Shown: positions 38,111 through 51,211 of the stretch, one piece after another
Layout of the letters: the number at the start of each line of letters is the position of its first letter
Numbering within the stretch: the first letter of the stretch is position 1
Source: Montifringilla adamsi
Taxonomy: Eukaryota; Chordata; Aves; Passeriformes; Passeridae
Length of the DNA stretch: 64,000 bases
Assembly: GCA_017590115.1 (NCBI GenBank)
Contig: JAGGNK010008670.1
Span: 3,746,199 to 3,810,198 of the forward strand
Direction of reading: 5' to 3'
The notes under the pieces: model-generated
Seen by the model: only the letters and a program-made list of their open reading frames with translations
Databases searched by the model: none
What the model was told of the DNA's origin: nothing
Translations under genes and position numbers: made by a program

Positions 38111-41100
38111 TCATGTTTGGAACTCGGCATCCTCAGAGCTTCCCCCTGAATCGCAGGGTGTCAGAGCTGCCACGGTGGGGAGCGGGGAGCCCCCGGGGCG
38201 GGCAGGAAACTGGGACTGCAGAGCTGAGCTCTGGGGCTTCAGGAGACACAGCTCCTTCAAAACCCCACCAACACTGCACAAATCACCTTCCTGGGCTTCC
38301 CTCCTTCAGGGCACCCATTCCTCCAATATAAAAAGGCAACTCCTACCTATGCCCATGGGGTTTTAATGAAAAAAAACTGAGTATAGCCATTTTGGGGCAC
38401 CCCTCAATGCATTTCTCCCAGTTGAAGGTGTGAGAGATCCAACACAGAGCTTGCTGAACCAAAATCCTGCACTTACACCATGAGGTTGCTCTACAGGTGC
38501 AGCCTCTGCCATCAATGCCCCACACCTTCTCCTCAGCATCTGCTTCTCCAACAGGAGAAAAATCTCCCAGTGACTTCCAAGGCAGCCGGATTGAGCTGGT
38601 ATGTTAAAAATGTACTTGGGCTCCCAGTAATATTATTTACTTTTAATAAGCATGCGTGATAAACTCATGGCCAAGTGTACTATTTTATGGAGTAACTATG
38701 GAGATGCAAGTTATTGTTTGCTTCTGTGAACCAACCAAAAGCACCAAAACTCACAACAGCAAGAATATTAATTTGCACCAGAAGAAAACATGCTTTCCAA
38801 CTTCCAAATTATGGTATGTGCTTACTGTCATGAATGATCTAGTATTTACACTCACATGGAGCACAGGGTGAGCATTAGTCTAACAATAAAGAAGCAATAA
38901 GGAATTTTCCAAACATTAAAAACATTCCTAATCTGTGAATCACCTACAATCTGAGGTGTCACAAACATTCATCTCCGTATGTGTCACCCACAAACATCTG
39001 TCCCCTCTTCCCCTCGCACGAACACGCATTCCATTCAACCACAGATACAATCAGGCTTTAATTTTATTTTTCTCACATAATGTTAATCAAGAGCTAAAAA
39101 GATAATTTCCTTCTACCACAAAGCAATTCCACTGTGGTGGAACAAACTGTTATCTTAAGTTTCACAGAGCAATTGTTCAATAATTCCTGTTTGTGGCTCT
39201 TTTCCAAATCCTTGAGAATAGCTCAGGCTGCCAACCTTCCTTAAAAAAAAAAAAAAAATTCACAACAGAAGCTGAAAAGCACTTGCTGTCACTCAGGGGT
39301 TCAGTGGTGGCAGACTCGGCCATTTCTCAGAAGAAACTCCAGCTCTGAGACTCCAACATGCAGAAATTCACTGTCTGTTTGAAGACAATTGCCTGGAAAG
39401 ATATAAGCTCCCAGACTGTAAATTTGTCGCAGCACTGGCCCTCCGAGATGGTGTTATCTTGGCTTGGTGAATTCAGTGAATTGGAAGCTCCATGAGGAAA
39501 AATAATAAGGATACTTGGCATTTCTGCAGTGTTTTCTACATGCAAAGCACAGAACGAGCTTCAAGCGTTTAATGTTTATTAAAGACTGGGAGGGCGTTTT
39601 GTTGCATGAAAGGAAACTGATAACGTGGATTTCTTCAGCAAAAGTAATAAAATGTCCTGTTTCTATGGGGAAAAAAAATTAAAAATAATAACAGCAGCCC
39701 TTCGCCAGAAAGTACCCTGCATGTCAAAATCACAATTAATTTTAGCCCGTGATCTCATGGAGGAAGGGACAGTCATTTACTACAGCTCGTACAATGAGCA
39801 GCTCAACAGGGCACTGCCCTGCCCAGCGGTGGGAGCTACATCAGACAAATATTAGAGCAATATTAATCACCACGAGTGAAAGTGCAGCACCCAGCTGCCG
39901 TTTCAAAGTCTCTGGGTCCGAGCCAAGTGAGGAATAGGGCAGGGAGGGAGGTGCAGGGGCTGAGCCCAACAGGCACAGGACACGGAGCTGAGATCCCACC
40001 TGACCTCCAAAGCATCCCAAAATAGCCCCCTGACAACCTGGCCAGGATTTTCCCAAGGGTTTGGCCATGGCTTGCTCAGGGCAGATCCTACTGCTGGGCA
40101 AGTCTGGTGTTGTCTAACTAAGGAAAGGCAAACAACATGGTTTTTTGCTCCAGAACATCAATATCCACAAAGATAATGGTGTAAGTGGATCGACCACAAT
40201 TTTTGCCTTCATTTAAGTGTTTCTCTAAAATACTTCCACTTTGCTACAACTGTATGTAGCCAATTAAGTTATGTGGAGTAAAATTTAAAAATCAAACCCA
40301 GACCTTCTAACTAAGAGGAAAAAAAAAGCCTTCCTCCTCTGGTTAGAGTAATACAGCAGTTTTTCAGGGCTGGAACACACTATTTTATCCAGTCTCTAAA
40401 ATTTTTGGACTAAGAACAGAACAGAGGACAACCTAGCCATTCTGGAAAGATGCTCTCAAGGCAGAAGAGGGAAAACAGACGTAAAAGAACCAGCAGTGCA
40501 GAAGAGCTTGGCTGCATCCATACCTGCACTCTGCACAGGGACAGTGAGATTTATACAAGGTACAGCTGAGATGAAAACCCTGCTGTGGAGTTAAGCAGGA
40601 CTGGTCCCCCACCATCCCAGAGCACTGGGTTTATCTTACACCCCCTCCCAAAAATCCCAAAATAAAACCTCCCAAACACATTGCCATCAAAGATAAGTTT
40701 CACATCAGCCTTTTGACCTATTAAAGCTCATAAATCAGATTAAATGTACAGAACCATGCCAAAAACAAGGATCAGCAAGAGCCTCTTGCCATGGTGTTAA
40801 AGCCCCATGGAAGGGAAACCAGCTGGGCTTTCCTGCTGCAGGTGGACCATTCTCCAACCCACCTAGCTCAGTGTCTCTGCTGTGGGACAAGGGGCTTCTC
40901 CTGTTCTCTGTCTGCTCTGATAAAGCTCAACAAAAGCAAAATCAATAAGGACACAAAGAGGGGAGATGCCAGATTGCATACTGTGTTTATAACTATTCTG
41001 TACTCAGCTGCAGAGGTAAAACATTGAAATAATTGCCAGGAATGAGATATTTGTTAATTGCTGTTCTCTCCTATGGCTTGCTAGGCAAAGCAGTGTTTAT

Positions 41101-41569
41101 AAGGCCAGGTTCTTTTCACAAATCCTCACACAAATCCCACTGAGATCAGCTGGGGTGCTACACAAGCCACCCAGACCATCACATGTGATGGAGACCACAC
41201 CTCTCATTCCAAATCCAGGTCCCCACATTCAGTAATTTACCTATCCCACTGCAATCTCTGCTGGCTTTGTATCCCTGACTTTACCAGCGCCGTTCCCTTT
41301 AAGTTCCTCCTGGCTCAGGGATGCAGACACGGGAGAAGGGCCACCCTGGGCTAAAACACACATACACGCACATGACTTAACACCCTGATCCTCCAGGATA
41401 AGCTATGAGCCTGTAAATCACCACACTTCCAGAAAACAATAGCCACCTCTTGTTTAAATAAAACTGCACCTGCTACATTAACATACCACCGAACAATCGC
41501 TTTGTTTTTTGCCAGGCATCCAGGCTGAAGCTTCCTGACCCATATACTGAAAGAGTATTCTTAGAAGGG
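38111..41569. other. Gene-free stretch
   Basis: No gene is supported. A 16-A run lies at 39243-39258. A GC-rich patch at 38150-38215 (GGAGCGGGGAGCCCCCGGGG) is too short to be a CpG island. Confidence 0.6.
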
Positions 41570-41960
41570 GAGAGGGGTTCCACAGAGCGCACCAGTTTAG
41601 CGGTGATCACCTTCCTTCCTTCTTTTGTACGGGGGATACGTGGTTTTGTTTAGCTTTCAGCAGGTTTATTTCCATCGTGTCTCTCCAAGACCTTGCAGCC
41701 CTTCTTTGGCAAACGTTGCCTCTTTTTGTTTCCTATCTTGGGCAATCACAAGCTCTGAAGTGCAATTTGGGCCATTTCGAGTAATTTTTTAGCAGATTTT
41801 TCTCCCATCCAAAGAGTTTGGGCCAAGCAGGTGCCAGCTGAAAACCCCTTTGCCAAACATTCAAACTTTGCTAAATTGTTTTGCTCTCCTCCACAGCACG
41901 TTAATTATGATGCTGGTTTCAAGTTTATTTATCTCTACACAATGATTTTTTATTGATTGT
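41570..41960. promoter_or_regulatory. Candidate conserved non-coding element
   Basis: This AT-leaning, repeat-free patch keeps CpG (ACAGAGCGCACC, TTTAGCGGTGATCACC, GTACGGGGGATACGTGG, CCATCGTGTC and AAACGTTGCC). No reading frame explains it. The call rests on composition only. Confidence 0.3.
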
Positions 41961-44899
41961 GCTGGAACCCTCTTCTAGTGGAGTTATTTTGCTCAAACAA
42001 CATGCTCAGTCCTGACTGAAAAATGAACTGTTGGAGAGGCTGGGTCACAGATGCAGGGAGCAATAAGAGTTTTGTAGAAGTAGGAAGTGGACACAAGAGC
42101 CAACTTCTCCATTTCACAAAGAAACACAGTGAGGAGCATGGATGGGCCATTGCTAAGCCAAAAACCAATCAAATTCCTGAATCTGAGCCCAAATCCAACC
42201 CAAAACCAGCTCGGCCACTACATTTCTGCTTATATGTGCATCTCGAAACAAGCACCCTGCCTCCACACCCGTGTCCACCCACAGCCAGGAGTGCTTCCTC
42301 ACGACCAGCTTTCCAGGAACGTGGTGGTGCCCACTCCTCCTCGCATCCTCTTCCTGGCTGCCTGCCCCACGCCGCGCTTCCTGCCCGTCCCACGCTGCTC
42401 TCGGCCGGATCCGGCACCTCCCAGTTCACGCAATCATTTCCACTCTCGGCTGCCTGAAGCCAGCAAACTTTGTGGGAGCTGTGCTCCACGGCCCCCATCA
42501 ACAGTAATATCAAAGTTCCAGCCTTTTAAAACTACAGCTGAATTTATAAAACACCACCCTCCACAGTCGTAAGAATATTCTTCCTGCTCCTGCAGGCACT
42601 ACTAGTAGGTTATTCCTCTTCCTTTAATTCAAATTACAGCACTACAGCCTGAGCATCGAGTGGCTTCTAGTGGAGCAGCTCAGAATTAAAGAGAATCTTA
42701 TCAAACTGCATTTCAAGGCACTATGTGGAGTTTCAGGTGAATCCTGGAAGCCAGGTTGCATAGACAGTCTTCAGTGAACTGACTGACAACCATGGGAACT
42801 GGGATTTCCTCTCACACAAACCAACAAACACACCAGTCCACACCAGCACGACTCTTTCATAACAAGAAATCTCTGCATGCCTCATCTACAAAGTGCCCAA
42901 CCAGTCCACTCTCATTATCGTTCCTTCCCAATCAATACATTAAATTACTTTTAAAAAGCTTCCGCATGCAAGACATGACATTTCTCAAAGTCCCATACAG
43001 TGGAAGAAATTACCCTGAAAGCCAAGTTGTCCCTCTATCAGCAAGATGTGTAACCTTATACCAGGGAAACAGACACCAGCTCTCCTCAAGGTCTGCCTGA
43101 CCAGAATCTGCTCTGCTGCACTCCCCCTGTGGAGGATCCCAATGGGCATCTCTGGCCAATGCCTCGGCCAAACCACCCAGCAGCACCACGTGGTGTCACT
43201 GCCTCCAGACCAGAGAGCCCAAACTGGGATGCAGAACCCTGCGTGCCTCACACCAAGACCAGCACCGAGATGGCCAGAGGGAATCACCAGTGTCTGCAGA
43301 GTTTCAGCTCTGTGAGTCTCAGCAGTGACCGCAGCCACCCGTGCAGGAGTTGTCACTGTGCCACAAGAAAGGCCACCTGTGGGACAGACAGGTGCTGGGA
43401 AGTCTTTGCAGCCCAGCAGCAGCTTGGGGTCAGGAGGAACCAGTACATCTTACAATGAAGGGAAACTGAGCCAAGCTCTGGACCAGTCCCTTCCTGACAC
43501 AGGGGCATTTGAAATATGGGTCAAGAACAAAGCGTCCTGTTAATAACAGTTTGTCTCATGTAGTGAAAAACGTGCAATATTTGGTTCACAAGCTGAATTC
43601 CAAACTGCCTGGCCATTTTCCCTTCAACTTTCCAAATTTATTGTAGTGTGAGAGCCTGGCCCTCTTTATAGTGTTTGAGTGACTGACACAGCACTCGGTC
43701 ATGGAGACTCGCATCCCCCATCCACTCTCTGTCCCAGGGCAGAGCCAGGTCTTGCATAAGCAGAGGTTCAACATCTACCTGTGCATCCATGGGACAGTTA
43801 ATTCCTGCTGAGCCCTCAATTATCAGTCTCCTTTTATTTTGCTGTGCTGCAGGGTTCTCTACTACCTTGCTCCTTGCAAAAGCCAGCTGGCTCTGTCACC
43901 AACCCTCCCAAACACAGTGATTAACCCTGCAGGCATCTCTGGAATATGAGTGGCAGAGGAGCCACCACTGACAGCATCTCTCAAACTCACAAGGGTCAGA
44001 GGCAGATTCTCATCACTGTTGGAGGTAAGAAAGGTGCCACCCTCATGGCAGGTGGCTGCCTACTGTGGATACAACCAACACCTGCCAAGCAGAGGGACCA
44101 GCTTTTGTCCCAGGGGAGTAAAGAAAAAAAAATAACTGGGGAGGAAGAGCAGAGGGTGACATTTGGCCTTGGAGCAAAGCCCAGAAGAAGCACCACTTGC
44201 ATCTTTGGCCCCCACACCCTTCCCCTGCTCTAGTCACTAGAGAGTACTTCTTCCCTTCCCTTTTATCAGTCAGGCTCACAGATTGAATGTTATCAATTGA
44301 CAGCTTTAAAGCTAAGGAATTGTATAAATTAAATACAGTCTGAAGCAAATATACTGAGGAGCTAGAATTTATATACGCACTAGATATGGGAGCTCTTAGT
44401 TATTACCCACTTAAGGCTATGGCACTGATGAATGGTAAGGCCACCCCATCCCTGAAGGCACTTTTCATTACCCACAGTATAGGAATATTGAGAGAGTGTG
44501 TGTATGTATCCAGCATGACTGCTCATTTCCATAGTTCTCCATCAGGTTTGCATTCAGTTTATAAAATAAAAAATTACTCCAGGGACACATTTCACTCATT
44601 CCAGAACCCTTTCTCTCTCCCTCTCTCCCCCAGCCCATATCCTGGCTGCCTCTCTCCTTCTCAGTGCCCTGATACTGTAACAATACCTTTAAATCTGATG
44701 GTGCTTATTAAATGAAACAACTTAATTACTATCAATATATAATGTTGTGTACTTCAGCCTCAACCAAGGCGTCTGATCCCATTCTGCTCCTGACCTTTAA
44801 TGGCCATCAAATCAAAGTAATTTTGGTCAGCTCAGTACAGCTCTGACACATGCCCAGGTCAGGAAGATGAAGGGACACTAATCTACCATGTTACCCTGT
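41961..44899. other. Gene-free stretch
   Basis: No gene is supported. Frames of up to 161 codons at 42023-42572 occur in three phases and on both strands over the same GC-rich segment, the usual sign of chance frames, and none shows a recognisable domain. Confidence 0.6.
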
Positions 44900-45230
44900 C
44901 CATTGTTTAATACCTTTTTCAATAGAATCTAATAACTGGAGAAATGCCAGTTTTCTGTCTAGTTTGCGTTAAAACCTCTTTCGCTGAAAATAAATAATTA
45001 TGGAACATACTGAATAGCCCAGGGTTTACATAATTGGTGCCTCTTAGACAGAGCAATATACTTGCCTTTGAAGTTTGCAAGGAGAGGAATTTAGGAATTC
45101 AAATCAGCGGCAGCACTCCTGAGTGCGCTGCGCTCTCCATCTTGGAGGGGCCAGCACCAAAGCAGGCTTAATTAAGGGAAGTGAAAACCACTTTCGATTC
45201 ACCAAGGTAACACAACAAGTGCATTGCTTC
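44900..45230. promoter_or_regulatory. Weak candidate conserved non-coding element
   Basis: AT-rich, repeat-free sequence with TAATTA-type cores, an ATTAATTAAG-like site (GCTTAATTAAGGG near 45167) and a small CpG patch (TCAGCGGCAGC and GTGCGCTGCGCTC). The regulatory call is tentative. Confidence 0.25.
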
Positions 45231-46448
45231 CTCTGAATTGAGGGGAAAATAGCAGGAATGCTTCCACTCAACAGCAGTTGTTCTGCAGGCTGGGACTCAA
45301 GTCCTTCGGAAGGGAGGGGGGGAAAAGAAATCTATCGTAAAATAACCAGTAACACAGCACCCCGTGCACAAAGACAACAGGAGTGTTTAGGTTCAAGCAC
45401 TACTATTTATACATATTGTTTCCCTAGTGCTAAACAAAACAGGTTTTCCCATGCCAAAGCGAGGGATGCTGCCAGGAGAACTAGACACCCTGTCTGGATC
45501 GGACAAATAGCTTGACCTATTGACAGGGCAGCTGGATGCAGCAATATTTTACAGCAGGCTCACTTTGCTAATGCACTTGCACCAGGCCACTCTCAAAGCA
45601 ACCCGCGCTCCAGAAAAAAAAATATAAAATAAAAAACCCCAACAACTTAACTGCAGCACAAAAACATCACACCAAGGCGGATACCAGCGACTCTCTGGCA
45701 AACCAGCCCTGGCTGCATCAAATGCAAGCGCAGGAAACTGGGGAAGCATTCAGGGATTGCCAGGTTTCAAACCAGCCCTGCCTCTGCTCTGGTGAAAGAG
45801 GGAGGCTACAAATCATATCTGCCCAGCTTTTGAAAACACCAGTCACGGAAGCTGAGCAGAAAACACAGAAGGATGTTTTTGTTAATTACCTGTTTCTCCA
45901 CTGCCCATTCTTTACCTGAAGTCATTAGTCATGTAACAGAGCGGGCAGGTAACAAAACCCAGCCACGGAGATTTATAGGGCATCTCTCAACCCCAGGGTC
46001 CCACAGCAGCTTACAGGGTTGGGATTACATCATGCCAGAGCTCTTCAAAGGCTGAGGGGCCAAAACCGCCCTTGGTGCAGCCTCCACCACCCCGCAGGTG
46101 CCGCTCCAGGTCATGAGGAGTGTTGCAGATCCATAGGGACAGACTCCATCCCTCCCAGCCCCCGTCCAAAGGGAGCAGAAGCAGGATGTGTCAGGCTCTG
46201 TGCAGCTCAGCCTCTGCACTGTCCATGCAGGGGAAACAGGGAGGAATGCCATCAGCTGCGGAGGAGTTGTACGGGTGTAACTTAGAGCGGGATTTGTAAT
46301 CAATCCTCACCCAGACACTTACTTGAGAAGGAATTCAGGGTTTGGCTGTACGTACACCAGAATCACTTCACAACCACTGAATACATTTATGATGTAATTG
46401 AATCCCCCAGTGATTTTTCTTAAAGACAAACCTTATGCATTTAGGGTC
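45231..46448. other. Gene-free stretch
   Basis: No gene is supported. The overlapping opposite-strand frames at 46019-46303 have no recognisable domains. Confidence 0.6.
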
Positions 46449-46505
46449 GATTCTGCATCATTAAAGTTAATGGGAGTTTTGCCACTTACTTCAGAGACAG
46501 TGGGG
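46449..46505. repeat. Fragment of the palindromic amniote repeat family
   Basis: ATTCTGCATCATTAAAGTTA followed by ATGGGAGTTTTGCCACTTAC and TTCAGAGACAGTGGGGC follows the characteristic family phrase TTGAAGTCAATGGGAGTTTT then GCCATTGACTTCAATGGGG. The loop GGGAGTTTTGCCA is exact, and the flanking AGTTAATGG and ACTTCAG arms are partly self-complementary. Confidence 0.6.
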
Positions 46506-47252
46506 CTGAGAGGGGATCGGGGCAGAGCAGATCACTCCGCACAATGCATCAGCTGCAGCTCTGCCTGTCAGCTTCCCCAAGACTCAGGAAAGGAGTGTTT
46601 TGCCATTATTTTGGAGAAAAGTTTACTCCTACAGGGCACAAACACAGAGACTTGACCAGGATCTGTGACCATATTTTGCGGTCATCCAGGCTGAAGTAAA
46701 TCCCAAGGGAAGCTGCTGAAAGCAGCAGAGAACCAGTCTCAGCATGGGCAGAGGTCAGCTGGACACAGAGGTGTTTTAGCACTGCCATTATGTGCTTCCC
46801 CCACACTGGCTTTGCAAGAAAGTGGTATCCTCTCTCCAGACACACAAAGCTGAAGTGCAAAATATCCTTTTGATTCAGAAGTAAGCACACAAAAGCATTT
46901 TTCCTCACAAACTGCCATGCAAACCTTTTCCCCGCCAGCCGTTCTCTATATCTGATCCCACATCTGTTTGCCCTGAGTGGAAAACACTGGTGAGTTTAAA
47001 TGGCATGAGTCAACTCCCACAACCAAGAAGGGCACAGCCTAGACCACCAAATCACAGCTTATGAGTCTTTCCTAGCATATTCTGAGATAAAAGATCTCAG
47101 TCTTATTCAAACAGAGCCAAACCCTGCTGATACCTAATTTTGCTTCTATTACCTCATTAATAACCTACAGACATTTGCAGCTTACACTTCTTTATGTCTG
47201 CATTGTGGTTGTCATACCGAGGCACAAGGGCTATATCTTGTTGTATTTGTTT
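46506..47252. other. Gene-free stretch
   Basis: No gene, RNA or clear repeat is seen. Confidence 0.6.
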
Positions 47253-47336
47253 TGGGTTTAATTCCCAGTTCTAGTCTATGCCTCTGCCACCTTTGCAAGG
47301 CTGAGCTCAATTAACCCTTTTGTGTTCTCTTTGCAG
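47253..47336 (+). repeat. Possible MIR-type SINE fragment
   Basis: GGGTTTAATTCCCAGTTCTA, then CCTCTGCCACCTTTGCAAGG and TTAACCCTTTTGTGTTCTC, follow the sense order of MIR (GGTTCGAATCCCGGCTCTGC, then a GGGCAAGTCACTTAACCTC-like part). The match is diverged with an internal insertion. Confidence 0.4.
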
Positions 47337-48030
47337 TGAGCTGCAGCAGCTGACAAGCAATCCATGATCTTTTAACAGCATTAATGTATTCATGTGAAAA
47401 TATTCATTGACAGCTTTATGTAGCGTGGCAATCACTAAAAGTGGGATTTAAAGTACAAAAGTGGCATTTGGTAGTTGAGTGTAAGGGCATGTTCATGTGT
47501 CAGTTAATTGCAAACATGTTTAAAATGTGTATTTTCAGCTAAAAACAAACCTGTATGCTTAACAAATACTTTTCATATTGGTCAGACTGGCAAAACCAAA
47601 AACAAGTTAAAGTAATTTGACCACATCAGGTAAACTCTTTAAAAAAAAGGTTTTAAATGAGGGATAAAACTGTTTACAAGTTTTTAACTGTAAAATATTT
47701 CTTTTCTTCTTGTATCTTGCCAATATCAATAAAGAAACAACATGTATAAATATATATAAACAGACACTTGGCATAAGAGCACATTTCATGAAATATGAGT
47801 AATAGAGCAGGAAAATTCAAAGTATATTTCTTTTTTTACTGTACTGAATGGACAGGTTACTGTAAAGAATACATTATGTGCAGATGGATGAAAATACAAA
47901 GTGCACGCAGCATACGTAGGATGTGAACAGGGTGTTCATTTCCAGATAGAAACACAAACATTTTGGTTCATTTCAGATCTCACTTACACTGCACTATTTG
48001 GTGTCATTTCATTGACTCCCCTGTATTTGG
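47337..48030. promoter_or_regulatory. AT-rich stretch with possible conserved core
   Basis: No gene is seen. Positions 47340-47600 are AT-rich and repeat-free with several TTAAT/ATTGA cores and a TAGCGTGGCAATCAC patch (47421-47435), which suggests a weak conserved element. The rest to 48030 is unremarkable apart from a short (TA)n stretch near 47752. Confidence 0.3.
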
Positions 48031-48138
48031 ACTTGAGTCCAGCAAAGCACTTAAACACATGCTCAGCTTTAAGCGCACAATAGTCCCCTTGAAGTCAAAT
48101 TAAGCACATATTTACGTGCTTTGCTGGATCAGGGCCAT
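48031..48138. repeat. Palindromic amniote repeat (MITE-like), hairpin copy
   Basis: The left arm contains GTCCAGCAAAGCACTTAAAC and the right arm TACGTGCTTTGCTGGATCAG, whose reverse complement CTGATCCAGCAAAGCACGTA matches the left arm almost base for base. Between them lie GCTTTAAGCGCACAATAGTC and CCTTGAAGTCAAATTAAGC. The outer right end GGATCAGGGCC is the typical terminus of the family. At about 108 bp this is the best-preserved hairpin copy in the window. Confidence 0.75.
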
Positions 48139-48176
48139 ACTACAGATTTACACAGATGTAAGTGAGCTCAGATGAG
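48139..48176. repeat. Adjacent fragment of a related amniote repeat
   Basis: TACTACAGATTTACACAGAT followed by GTAAGTGAGCTCAGAT matches the family phrase TACTCCAGATTTACACCGGT followed by GTAAGTGAGAGCAGAAT closely. It directly abuts the hairpin copy ending at 48138, so the two may be parts of one composite element. Confidence 0.55.
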
Positions 48177-48459
48177 CTCAAGCCACAATGTTTGTGTCCA
48201 GATTCAAATCCAATTGGCAAATGCTTTCAAAAGCCGGAGGTATTTGGATTAGGGGTTTTGGTCCAAGCCAATCTGTAACTTTAGTACCTGAACCCGCTTT
48301 TCTTGTGCGCCCAAGACTCCCATCGGCATTAGTGGGAGCTTTGGAGGCACAAGAAGTACAAGAGCAAGACCTCTGGGACTAAAGAGCCAATTTACTTAAA
48401 CCCAAATTATAACATTTTTTAACCTTTAGATTAAACCAAACTCCCACCAGAGTTCAGCC
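48177..48459. other. Gene-free stretch
   Basis: Nothing is recognised here. Confidence 0.6.
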
Positions 48460-48755
48460 CTCGCTCCATTACATTTCTCACCCAGCATTTGGATTTTTTG
48501 TTTATCGTATTACTATTGCTTTTGGCCAGCATTCACTTTATTATATAACATTAACCTAGGAAAAACTAATGGGCACCATCAAATAGCTGTTAACATAAAG
48601 CACTTACAAACAAGTGCCATTAGTGGACCAGCAGACAGCACAGGAACTCATTTATGTTACGTCTGTTAACGTTGGATAAATGCAGATTTACAATTTCTAA
48701 ACGGCAAATGACGCCTCAGTCTGGTCAGAAATCAATTTACACGTTTTTCACAGAC
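48460..48755. promoter_or_regulatory. Candidate conserved non-coding element
   Basis: Repeat-free AT-rich sequence holds GTTTATCGTATTACTATTGC, ACATTAACCTAGG, CATTAGTGG, TTACGTCTGTTAACGTTGG, TAAACGGCAAATGACGCC and ATTTACACG. CpG are retained in AT context and no frame is present. The texture is that of a vertebrate enhancer. Conservation is inferred. Confidence 0.4.
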
Positions 48756-51211
48756 CTCACAGGTCCAGCCACGATGTGGGTGCCACTGAACCTCCACACA
48801 TTGACCCCAATCCATGGATAAGCCAGCTAAGAGGTGCTAAAACACACACTGACACATTTTCACCCACGTGCGCACGCCAACCTCTAACATGGCTGGATTT
48901 TTCACCTGGGGCATCAGACATGCGAGTCCCCTTCTACATAGAAAAAAAAAAAAAAAAAAAAAAGGAAGTCTTCAAAGCATCAGGAACAGAAGTTTTCACC
49001 CCCCACTCTGCAGCTCTAGCATGTTCTGCACGGATCAGCAGGTTCCTGCTGCTGGTGTTGCTCAGAGCAGAGGTGGCTGCTGGCTTTGGGAAGCCTGTGG
49101 TTCCCATAAATGTGGGAAACACCAGCACCAACATGGGAAATCCCCCCTAGCCCAGCACCAGAAGCTGGAGAGCCCTTTCAGCAATTCCTGCCCTCTCCAG
49201 AGGATTCTCCTTATCAGCAACAGCTTCCAGCACACCCCTCACCCTTGCTGTGGTCAGCAAAGCCCCTGTGGGACAGCTCTACTGGTTTTATCAGACACCC
49301 TTATAGGATTAGCACACCATTTCTTGCTTGTTAACCAAAACCAGAGTGAGGTGATGCTATTCAATCACCTCCACCACTGCAAATGCAACAGGCAAAGCTC
49401 TCACAGCACACTGTGAGTGTTCAAGAGAAAGGCAGGCCCTGAGCACCGCTAAAAGCATCTCCCTTCTCACACACACACAACTGACCAGGGCAGCAGGAAA
49501 CTGAGAAACACACTGGATTCTGCTGCTGCCCAATGGTCACCCAAACCTGCAGCCAGAAATTAATTCATTTTTCCCTTTTTTATAAGTGTTTCTATACATC
49601 AAGGAAAGTACAGACAATGTGGCAGAATCACTGCGCTGAAAAAAGAAACAGCAAAAGCACGGGCATTAAAGGCTGCAACAAAAAGTGAAACTAGATGTGG
49701 CATCCGACACCAATTCCCATAATGTTTTAGCTATGGACAGGGAGATTGTGCTGGGAACAGAGTGGTTTGTCATTCCCCTGAGCTAATCTCCAACATGATC
49801 TGAAAAAGCACACTGGGGAGGAAAAAACCTCTTCCTCCCATTGCTTTGGGATTTTGTAGCCAATTCTGAGGAAAAAAAAAAAAAAACAGTGCCAGTAGAA
49901 ACAATACTAAACAAGTGAAAACTTTGCAGGAAAAAAAAAAAAAAAAAGAAAAAAAGAAAAGCAGTTATTTCTCAAGGAAACATCAAACCATTTTTTGTAG
50001 CCTCTGCCCAAATTACAGGAGAAATAACATTTTGACACCAGGACTGGGAAGACACCTTGAACGCCTGTTATAGCATGTGCTTATATCCAGGAGATGGAAA
50101 CACTCCAAATTTGGGCTGCAGGCAGTAAAAAGCAGCAGCACATTTTGCCAAAACCCAAAATCACCCCTGGCCCAAACCCACCACTGCATGAGCAGTACCT
50201 GAGATCACGGCTCTGCACAGAGCTTCATCCAGGGCAGGGTGCAAAACACATTCCATGTGTCCTACAGGACAAACAGCAAAATGCTTGGAAGAGCAAACCC
50301 CATCTTCTGCCCAGCACAGAGCTGACCTTTCTGTTCCTTAATTACCTTACAAACAAGTGTAAAATAGAGGAGCCAATTTCACCGTGATGTTGCACAGCTG
50401 AGCAGGTCCCTGCACAGCTGTGCCGAGGTGAAGCTCAGAAGATGCACAATCACCCTTAAAATCTTTCTTTTCTCTTTGTACTGAGTGACCTTCACCGGTG
50501 TATCTCCCAGCACCCCTATGTCCCTTCCCCTCTCAGGACATCTGACACATCAGGTGCACGAAAACACCGTGTGAGCTTCTGAAAACCTGAGAAATCCTGT
50601 TGCAATCACAGAAAGAAATCAGCTGGACAGCCTGGGTACTTGAAAGGCTGTGGAGGACAACATCAGATGGGGCACAGTCCCAGTTCGTTAGTACATAATT
50701 GCAAAAGCAGACCTCCTGCTCTTCCATATTGCTTTTTGCATTTTTTTTTTTAACCTTGAAAAAAATTTTACCTTATTTAACTGCCTTTCTTCACTCAAAC
50801 ATTCAGGAAACCAGAAATTATATGACTCCAGTCTGAAATTTACTTTTCCTCAGATGGTGTTCCACATCTCAACAGAGTTTTAAAAGATATTATATAATTT
50901 TTTAATAATCACCAAGAACAGTGTAGATGTAATACTGGAAAAATATCCTAAAAACTGACACAGCACCAAGGGCTAGAGAACACAAGAGTGACTGATGAGT
51001 AGTCCTGATAATTCTGTATATCAGGAAGTGGAATGAGAGATGGATAGATAACATAATGTTGTTATATAGCCACAAAAACAAGCCTATAAAGATATTCCCA
51101 GAAATTAAAGTCCAGGCTGTCTCACCACGATTCTTTGCTGTGAAATAAATGATACCTATGGAAGAATGCAAACCCCAAGGACACACCAAAGTAAAAAAGA
51201 AGAAAAAAAAA
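48756..51211. other. Gene-free stretch with clustered A-runs
   Basis: No gene is supported. Pure A-runs occur at 48942-48963 (22), 49872-49886 (15) and 49931-49947 (17). The 124- and 182-codon frames at 48776-49416 run through the first A-run (encoding poly-lysine) and are not real genes. Confidence 0.65.

Noticed and set aside
42023..42572. Overlapping 114- to 161-codon frames on both strands
   Set aside because: Several phases are open at once over the same segment, which indicates composition and not coding selection.
48776..49416. 124- and 182-codon frames
   Set aside because: Both run through a 22-A homopolymer encoding poly-lysine and show no recognisable protein.
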